A DNA stretch of 64,000 nucleotides from Annona cherimola (lineage: Eukaryota; Streptophyta; Magnoliopsida; Magnoliales; Annonaceae): the NCBI GenBank assembly GCA_030490835.1, contig CM059975.1:49343174-49407173 (forward strand), in the 5' to 3' direction. The position numbers were made by a program, and so were the translations under genes. Positions 57,259 through 64,000 of the stretch are shown here, piece after piece. How positions within the stretch are numbered: position 1 is the stretch's first letter; each line of letters begins with the position of its first letter. A model generated the notes under the pieces. It did not search any database, was not told the origin of the DNA, and saw nothing but the letters and a program-made list of their open reading frames with translations.

Positions 57259-58650
57259 ATGCAGTGTTATTACCTAACCCTAACCATGAATGAAGGTTAT
57301 GTGCTTTTGATATATTTAGAAAAAAGCATCATAGTAGATACAAGGTCAAGAATAAGAAAGAACAAGAGAAAGGAAATTGCTACAGAAGTTCCCAGCCAGC
57401 ATGAGGTTGGAGAAACTAGTAGACCCAAAAGGGGTAGACCGGAATCAAATGGACAAAACCCAAGAAATTGTCAAAGACGAGAAAATTTAAGCCCAGAAAG
57501 AAATGTGGAAGATGAACTTGAGCCAAGATAGGCTAGGTTGATTGAAGAAAGAGTAGTTACGGCAATAAAGGAAGCCATGTAGCAAGCTACTCAAGACTGG
57601 GCAGCCCAAGCCGCAGATATTATCCAAGGCTTGTGGGAAAAGACCCAGCAAGGGCAGTTGGGAAGTACTGAAAGAGAAGGACCCGCTCCTATGGCTAACC
57701 CAACCCCCACGATAGCACTTACAAGAGATGAGGATCAGTTAATGAAGGCAGACAGAATAGCTATCAATGCATTCCTCACTCAACGACCTCCTAAATTTTC
57801 TCAAGAACCTAACCCCGTACAAGCTGAACAATGGATGGAGGAGATTCGAAAGTTGTTCAGGATATCTCCGTGTAATTACAGGCAAAAAGTGTTATGCGCC
57901 AGTCATTTATTGGTAAAGGATGCTCATGAGTGGTGGGAAACTATGTTGATCACCATGCCGCACCCGGAGGAGGTGACATGGCAGACATTTATTGAAGAAT
58001 TCAACAAGGTGTACCTTCCAGTGGGATTACAAAACCAAAAGTTGGTTGATTTCAAAAGGCTATACCAAGGAAGGATGTCTATCATTGAGTATGCTACCAA
58101 ATTCAATGCCTTGGTAAGGTACGTACCTTGGATTGCTAACGTGCCAGAAAACAAGGCACAAAGATTTCAACAAGGACTGAGGTCATACCTAAGGGAGAGC
58201 CTTGCACCTTTATTAATTAAGGACTATGCATCAAGTTTAGAAAGGGCAAGAACATTGGAGATTGAGGCATTGAGAACTTTGGAGTTAGGACAGGAAAAAG
58301 ATTTGTTTAGACTGGGTGTCAAGGAAGAGGAAACGGGGACATAAAAGATTAAGAAAGGAGGGATAGAAAAAGGTAAAGGTACCTCTAAGAAGAAGAATTC
58401 TCCATTATGTAAAAAGTGCCAAAAGCATCACCTAAGTGAATGTTTGAAGGGATCAAACAGATGCTATAAGTGTGGACAGACGGGTCATGTAGCCAAGGAG
58501 TGCGGAACGGGAGAAGTAAAGGTTATCAGATGATACGTTTGTGACCAGGTTGGGCACATCGCCCCAAATTGTTCGAATAAGGCACAAACGTCGCAAGGGC
58601 ACGGAAGAATAGCCCAACTGAGGATAACCGGAGCAGCTAACCGATAGGTT
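57259..58650 (+). pseudogene. gag: Tekay-like gag with zinc knuckles
   Basis: One frame runs from 57259 to 58650 with TAG near 57529 and 57580, TAA at 58342 and TGA near 58531. The N-terminus is basic (RSRIRKNKRKE). The capsid part (57760-58270) has FLTQRPPKFSQEPNPVQAEQ, WMEEIRKLFRI, LVKDAHEWWETM, VTWQTFIEEFNKVYLP and RFQQGLRSYLRESLAPL, the retrotransposon gag core. Then come knuckles near 58410-58570: CKKCQKHHLSEC (short form), CYKCGQTGHVAKEC (canonical) and YVCDQVGHIAPNC, whose first Cys codon has become the TGA stop. Gag would assemble the particle and bind RNA. The stops make this copy dead. Confidence 0.85.
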
Positions 58651-58724
58651 ACCTCTATGAACCCAGTACATGTGCATGCCTTAACTCAAACGGAGTCACA
58701 GCAGCAAGAGGATAAGGTGGTTAC

Positions 58725-59062
58725 AGGTATGGATTAAAATTTTGGAAGTTTGGCAATAGCTTTGTTCAATTTTAATGATAACCATTTATTCATAACTTGC
58801 CAATCTGTAATCACGCATGCACTACCTGTAGAGGAAACCAACAAGATAATACAGGTGGAATTCCCTGTATGCAGGTTAGCTAAGATTAACTAAGTATTGA
58901 GGATATGACCAATTAAGATAAGAATTTTGGATTATGCATTTCGGAATAGAGAAATTGAATATTTTAAGGTTCAATGAAACCAATATTCCAAAAGCAAGGC
59001 TACTTGGGAATTAAAGAAAAACTTGAAAAGAAGTACCCCTAGCTATTTGAAAAGTGAATGGT
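58725..59062 (+). pseudogene. Protease relic joined to pol C-terminus by internal deletion
   Basis: In the gag frame, ALFNFNDNHLFITCQSVITH and ALPVEETNKIIQVEFP align in pattern with the VLFDTGA.HSFI protease of gypsy elements, with the catalytic DTG lost. After stops near 58892 the text becomes RILDYAFRNREIEYFKVQ and SKSKATWELKKNLK, the characteristic end of chromovirus pol next to the chromodomain (ATWE). RT, RNase H and the integrase core are therefore deleted between about 58890 and 58915. The end runs into the polypurine tract. Confidence 0.7.
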
Positions 59063-59082
59063 TTCGGGACAAAACCTATTAT

Positions 59083-59096
59083 AAAGGGGGGAGGAT
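59083..59096 (+). other. Polypurine tract of the Tekay-like element
   Basis: AAAGGGGGGAGGAT directly precedes TGTGATACTC, the start of the 3' LTR. Confidence 0.88.
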
Positions 59097-59763
59097 TGTG
59101 ATACTCAGACCTAAGTAGCTCTATAAATATGATACATGTATTATTTAAATGAACTATGGATGATTTATGATTTTTAAGATTTAATGATATTTTGCAATTA
59201 GGGTTTGCAATTAAGAATGGTGATTAAGATTAATCGTCATAGCCCAATGTGAGTCAAGATGACTAAAGAGGCTTAATGAAGATTGGAAAATGCTAATGAA
59301 TCATGAATAATTATTTTAATTATCATGATTTGATCAATGGAAATTGAAATGAAAATTATGGAATTATGTTGGAAAATATAGAAAATTCATAACTTGACTC
59401 CTATAAGGCAGATTGAGGTGAAAATTGAAAGATGATCACATAACTTTAGGCTCAACCTTATGAGTGGTTAGATTAAGAAAAATTTGATGGAATTAAGATG
59501 ATAATAATTTAGTTTCATCTTACACTCTAAGGTTATTTTCAAAGGATCATAACTTGACGTAGAAAAGTCGGTTTGAGACGAAACTTGAAACGATTGAATA
59601 AAATTATACAATCTATGTTATGGAAGGATTGGATTAAGATAATTACAATGGGAAAGTTCTTAATTGGAAAAAGGTGCCTAGCATTGACTTTGTGCACCCT
59701 AGACTACCACAGCATTTATGTTAAAGCAAATGAATTAAATGACTTGGTTTAATGCTATGAGAG
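59097..59763 (+). repeat. 3' LTR (first part) of the Tekay-like element
   Basis: It starts TGTGATACTCAGACC. AGGATCATAACTTGACG near 59544 and GGCAGATTGAGGTGAAA near 59409 are internal phrases of this LTR type. It stops at 59763 where S7 begins; the last five bases, GAGAG (59759-59763), are the expected left copy of the S7 target duplication. Confidence 0.8.
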
Positions 59764-61485
59764 TGTTGGAAATATGTGGAAAATAAGTTAAGTCTATATT
59801 TTGATTATTAACAAATCAATTTGAGTAAGTCTTGGTTACTAACATGTTTGTGGAAATGATTAAAGGCTATAAATTTGAAGAAAATGAAGCAAGGCAAGTC
59901 AAGTCGATTTCCAAGTCGACTCAGGCATCGACTTAGGCCAAGTCGATCCCCAAGTCGACTCCAGCATCGACTTCGAAATGAAATTTTCTTCCAGAGTTGA
60001 AGTCAAGACTGAGAGGTGCCGAAGTCGCATCCCAAGTCGACTCCACTTGCGACTTGAGGTGAAGTCGCAGACCAAGTCGACTCCGGTAGCGACTTGGAGG
60101 TGTTGTATCTGTCCAGAGTTGAAACCGTAAACTGGGGCTGCCGAAGTCGCATCCCAAGTCGACTCAGCATGTGACTTGGGCGAAGTCGCAGACCAAGTCG
60201 ACTCCGGCATCGACTTCAATCGGACAAAGCAAGAACTTCAGAAGACAAATCAGGTTTAAATCGATTTCAAGGCAGAACCGAGTAAAGTTGAAGATCAAGT
60301 CAACTCAGATGCTCAAATTGGAACACATGAAGACTAATCCAAGTCCAAAGAAAGCAAGATGCATAAACTCAACCATTCAAATCAAGATATATTCATGAAT
60401 ACAAGATTCAAGACTCAAGGACTCAAGGACTCAAGGCTTGCAAATCATGGAGCTAAAGGGAAACAAGCTAGGATGAAAACACAATGGTCCAAAGAGAAAT
60501 AAATCAAGGAAGAACAACAAAAAGGCATGAAGAAGTCCAAGCAAGCAAAGCATTCCAAGGATTTCAAGTTCGTCAAGCAACCTACCAAGGTGAAGTCGCA
60601 CCCAAAGTCGACTCCACCTGCGTCTTGGGTCAAGTCGAGGACCAAGTCGACTCAGTCTGAAACTTGAAGATGTTGCGAAAAGGCGAAGTCGCACCCGAAG
60701 TCGACTCCATCTGCGACCTGGGCGAAGTCGCACCCGAAGTTGACTCCACCTGCGACTTGGGTCGCAACGGTCGGAAAATATTCGAACGTTGGCGCATTAA
60801 ATGCGCGCCACCTACCTTCAAACGTTCAAATTCCCTCCACAATTATAAAAGGCATTCAATATGAACGAGGAGGGTAGCTGAGAATCATTGAATGTGCATA
60901 ACTCTCATCCTTAAGAACTTTAAGTGATCAAGCCAACATCTTGAAGAAGAACTTTGCTTTCAAGCTGCTAAGAGCCTCTTATTGATTCATCAACATTACT
61001 GTACAAGTTCTTCTCTGCGCCAAAACTGTCTTTACACAACAGTAACGTGTAGAATCTTTCTGTTATTTTTTATTGTTGTGTTGAACTTGATTTAGTTAGG
61101 ATAACTAAGATCAAGTGTAAGCAAAGTAGTGTGTGATTGGAGTGGAACTCATCACTTACTTGTGCTGTGATTTGTTGATGCCCCCTAGAGCTAGAATCTA
61201 GAAGAGAGCAGTCGCTCTAGTTGTATTTGTGAAATACAATAGTGGAACCCAAGTCACAAGGGGTGTGAGCTTGGAAGAGTGGAGTAGGGAGGTTGCCCGA
61301 ACTACTATAAAATCTTGTGTGTTGATTTATATTTCTGCTCTCTACATTATATTGCTTTCGATTTTGTTTCTTCATAAAGGGGACTAGATTAATCCGGGGT
61401 AAAGTTTCTGTTTAAGTTGTAAATTTTTTAAATACCCAATTCACCCCTCCCCTCTTGGGTAATTGCCATTAACTCGGGACCAACA
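59764..61485 (+). repeat. S7 5' LTR (1722 bp)
   Basis: It runs from TGTTGGAAAT to GGGACCAACA. AAGTCGAC dyad arrays lie at 59895-60220 and 60590-60770. The nested palindrome with GGCGCATTAAATGCGCGCC lies at about 60791-60809. The TATA box TATAAAAGG is at 60844. There is one copy, not two, of the GCCCCCTAGAGCT segment (61180). Confidence 0.92.
60844..60852 (+). promoter_or_regulatory. TATA box of S7 LTR
   Basis: TATAAAAGG sits 35 bp after the palindrome and just after CAAACGTTCAAATT. It is the best TATA match among the S LTRs. Confidence 0.7.
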
Positions 61486-61487
61486 AG

Positions 61488-61499
61488 TGGTATCAGAGT
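61488..61499 (+). other. S7 primer-binding site
   Basis: TGGTATCAGAGT, with the same single mismatch to tRNA-iMet complementarity as in S2, lies 2 bp after the LTR. Confidence 0.85.
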
Positions 61500-61533
61500 A
61501 GGTCTTTGAGTTAAACCAAAGAGATCTATTGAT

Positions 61534-63403
61534 ATGGCATCCCAATCGAATTCCGTTCCCGCATTTGCCGAAGGCCAATCATTTACTAGGCCACCATTGT
61601 TTGATGGGAACAATTTCGGCTATTGGAAGCTTCGTATGAAGCAACTCATCATTGCTACAGATATGGACTCTTGGATTGTAATCCAAGATGGTGTAACCTT
61701 GCTTATTGATGAAAGAGCTTCCAAATGGACCGAAGAGGAAGTAAGAACTGTTAAGAGCAATGCTAAAGCTATGAACTCACTGTTTTGTGCTCTTACGACT
61801 TCTAAATATGATAGAGTATCCTCTTGTCTAACCGCGAAAGAAATATGGGATACTTTAACATCTATCTATGAAGGAACTTCTCAAGTCCAAGGGACAAGGA
61901 GAAACATTCTGATTGGAGAACTGAAAAGCTTTAGAATGCTAAAAACAGAAAATATTTCTGAAACGTTTGCTAGATTCTCAAAAATTACTAATGCTTTGAA
62001 AGGTCTTGGAAAGGCTATATCTGAATCTGAACAGGTTATGAAGATTCTAAGGGCTCTACCGGAATCTTGGACTCCAAAGATTACTGCGATAGAAGAAGTC
62101 AAGGACCTTAACACATTGAAGCTAGAAGATCTTATTAGCTCATTAATGTCACATGAGCTAATCAAGAAAAGAAATGAAGATCAACACAAAGGCAAGAGAA
62201 CCATTGCATTGAAAGCGGCACATAACTCAGAAGAGTCCACCTCCTCGTCTTACAACGATGATGAAGATATTGCATACTCACTCGCAAATTTCGAAAGTTT
62301 TTGAGAAAAGAAAAGAACTTCAAAGACTTCAAAGAAAGACCACGAAGAGAGAAGAAGAAGGAGGCTACAAAATGCTATAGATGCGGCGGTATGGGACATA
62401 TGCAAGCTCAATGTCCTACACCGGAAGAAAAACCAAAGGATTATCAAGAGAGGAAGGAAGGATATGAAAGCAAAAAATTTCAAAGGTCGAAAGGAAGAGG
62501 AATGTACGTGAATGAAGAAACTTCATCAACAAGTAGCTCCTCAACCGACAATTTTGAAGCGGCAAACTGTGCTAGAATATGCTGCATGGCGCGGATTGAG
62601 CAAGAAAAAAATTTGTTGATTTTGAACACAACGGAAGTTTTGGAAGAACAAACCATCTCAACAAAGTGCATAAGTAATGAAGAGGTAACTTCCAAACTTT
62701 GCCATTCTCAATCTAGTTATTCTTCTTTTCAAGAATGCTTCAAATGTGCTGAATTAGAAGAACTACAACTTGCATATGATTCATTATATGAGGAAATCAA
62801 AAAGCTAGGAAACAAGTTGTCATTAAAGAGACAACAATGTAACTCCGTCATTATTGTCAATGGAAAACTAGCTGAAAGAACAACAAAACTGAAAGAGGAA
62901 AATGAATTATTATTGAAAGAAGTAGAGAAACTCAAAAAGGAGAACGAATCCTTAAATGATTCATTAGCTAAGTTCTCTAATCCAGGAGAAAATGTAAAGA
63001 TGTTTCTGAACATGACCGCTCAAACAAATAAAAGAGGTCTTAGATACTTCACATTTGAGCAAAGAGAAAGTGACAAATCGAATGTGCCAATACTTGGGAA
63101 AAATCAAACCAAAACTGCACCTATCTACAAGCCTAAAAGGAAAAATGTTATGTGGACTAGAAGGCCAACTTTTGAACCATTACATACTTGGAGGCCACTC
63201 CTAGATTACCAATGCCCTGCAATTTTTGCAATAAGATGGGTCATAAAATCTATAAATGTAATTTTAAGAAACTGTATGACCATGGTGCAAAACTAGTTTG
63301 GGTTCCAAGAAACACAAGATTTGGGCTTTCTAAGTTAGAACAACAAAGGTTGAATCGGATTACTAACCCAAATGGACCCATAAAATGGGTACCAAAGAGA
63401 TAA
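61534..63403 (+). pseudogene. gag: S7 gag, two frameshifts
   Basis: It starts at ATG 61534 (MASQSNSVPAFAEGQSFTRP). The copia gag core is intact to residue 250 (NNFGYWKLRMKQLI, KEIWDTLTSIYEGTSQVQ, KILRALPESWTPKI). A T-run shift ends that frame at 62304. The next frame (62301-63296) has RKEKNFKDFKER, knuckle CYRCGGMGHMQAQC, a Ser-rich linker, and a long coiled-coil-like Leu/Lys/Glu region (KLKEENELLLKEVEKLKKEN). A second shift near 63190 leads to an intact second knuckle CNFCNKMGHKIYKC and the end PNGPIKWVPKR, TAA at 63401. Two knuckles flanking a coiled coil is the extended gag layout of this lineage. Confidence 0.9.
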
Positions 63404-63425
63404 GATTTACTTATTCATTTTTCAG

Positions 63426-64000
63426 ATATGTTTCAAGGCAAAGGCAAGCAATGTTTGGTTCATGGATAGTGGTTGTTCAAGGCATATGACCGGAGAAAGA
63501 AGTTTATTTCATAAACTCAAGCCTTGAAACGATGGAACTGTTGCCTTTGGGAAAAATGAAAAAGGTAAAATCAAAGGTAAAAGAAATGTTTATAGTATTT
63601 CAAATGCATGTATGGAGGATATTTTATTTGTTGAAGGACTCAAGCACAATCTAATGAGCATTAGCCAATTATGTGACAAAGGATACAAGGTTGTGTTTGA
63701 ATCATCTATATGTAATGTATTTGATGGAGAACATATCATGTTTAGCGGAAAAAGACATGGAAATGTATATTTGGTTTCACTTGATGAATTAGAAGGTCAA
63801 TGTCTAATGGCCATTGATAATGATCCATGGGTTTGGCATAAGAGGGTTGGGCATATAAACATGGCAAATATAAATACCCTATGAAATGAGAGTTTGGTAG
63901 AAGGATTGCCAAAATTGAAATATGACAAAGATAAAATTTGTAAGGCATGTCAATTGTCAAAATAACCTAAAATGTCTTTCTCTACCAAAAAGAAAATTTC
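63426..64000 (+). pseudogene. pol: S7 pol start: protease and gag-pre-integrase (partial)
   Basis: It begins right after a TTTTTCAG tract, +1 relative to gag. The protease keeps the catalytic DSG (WFMDSGCSRHMTGERS). Then come VAFGKNEKGKIKGK and EGLKHNLMSISQLCDKGYKV. The integrase zinc region keeps His and Cys ligands (WHKRVGHINMANIN, KICKACQLSK). Stops are at about 63525 (TGA), 63882 (TGA) and 63961 (TAA). It continues past the window. Confidence 0.88.

Larger units (their letters stand above)
54018..59763 (+). mobile_element. Internally deleted Tekay-like Ty3-gypsy element
   Basis: It has a partial 5' LTR (54018-55962), perfect tRNA-iMet PBS (55968), a leader with an extra acidic ORF, gag with zinc knuckles, a protease relic, the very end of pol (chromodomain side), a polypurine tract (59083-59096) and the first 667 bp of the 3' LTR, which is cut by S7. 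RT, RNase H and most of integrase, normally about 2.5-3 kb, are absent. The TGTGATACTC LTR start after GGGGGGAGGAT is typical of Tekay/Del chromoviruses. Confidence 0.82.
59764..64000 (+). mobile_element. Sirevirus-like copia element S7 (cut by window end)
   Basis: It has a 5' LTR (59764-61485), PBS (61488), gag (61534-63403) and the start of pol (63426 on, through the gag-pre-integrase zinc region). It is the least decayed S copy here in gag. The rest lies beyond the window. It is inserted in the 3' LTR of the Tekay-like element in the same orientation. Confidence 0.92.

Noticed and set aside
62285..62310. Possible programmed frameshift in gag at a T-run (S7)
   Set aside because: S6 reads through the same point in one frame, and S2 has lost the site. 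A private one-base indel explains it.

Overview
This window is intergenic plant DNA made almost entirely of transposable elements. I find no intact host gene, tRNA, rRNA, CRISPR array or bacterial-type operon. It points to a flowering-plant nuclear genome. The evidence is Ty1-copia elements of the Sirevirus type with an env-like ORF, Athila/Tat-like and Tekay-like Ty3-gypsy elements, a hAT transposon with a BED-finger transposase, tRNA-iMet primer-binding sites, and many solo LTRs in AT-rich sequence. The species cannot be named from the sequence.

Repeat families used below (my labels). Family S is a Sirevirus-like copia with LTRs of about 1.3-1.8 kb that carry arrays of AAGTCGAC units. Seven loci are present: S1 (solo LTR 5483-22057, split by insertions), S2 (near-complete element 9312-20261), S3 (solo LTR 36035-37334), S4 (LTR piece 40108-41190), S5 (solo LTR 45129-46806), S6 (minus-strand truncated element 49395-54017) and S7 (59764 to window end). 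Family H is an LTR that begins with a 28-nt hairpin, probably Athila/Tat type: 9083-21566, 27695-29454, 38676-40107 and 44554-47152. Family K is Tekay-like gypsy LTRs or elements: 6155-8621, about 31938-38197, about 41791-44050 and 54018-59763. Family G is a further LTR-like repeat: 41191-41790 and 47153-48910.

Layout. 1-3099: no genes, two MITE candidates. 3100-22713: a four-level nest. An Athila-type gag-pol (minus strand) is split by solo LTR S1. S1 is split by a K-type solo LTR and by an H solo LTR. The H LTR is split by the near-complete Sirevirus S2. Target-site duplications support each S, K and H insertion. 22714-31028: an AT-rich putative LTR carrying a decayed hAT transposon (25393-31028), whose transposase is cut by an H solo LTR. 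31029-38197: a very long K-type LTR that holds a six-copy 174-bp array and solo LTR S3. 38198-49394: a patchwork of H, S, G and K pieces. 49395-54017: S6. 54018-59763: an internally deleted Tekay-like element whose 3' LTR is interrupted by S7, which runs off the window.

All coding regions are broken by stops or frameshifts. S2 keeps the full order LTR, PBS, gag, pol, env-like, PPT, LTR, and so serves as the reference for the others. The most unusual structures are the dyad-rich AAGTCGAC arrays in S LTRs and between pol and the env-like ORF, a nested palindrome next to the S-LTR TATA box, a recurrent stop plus CAG junction between gag and pol, the 174-bp array, and the H-LTR hairpin.
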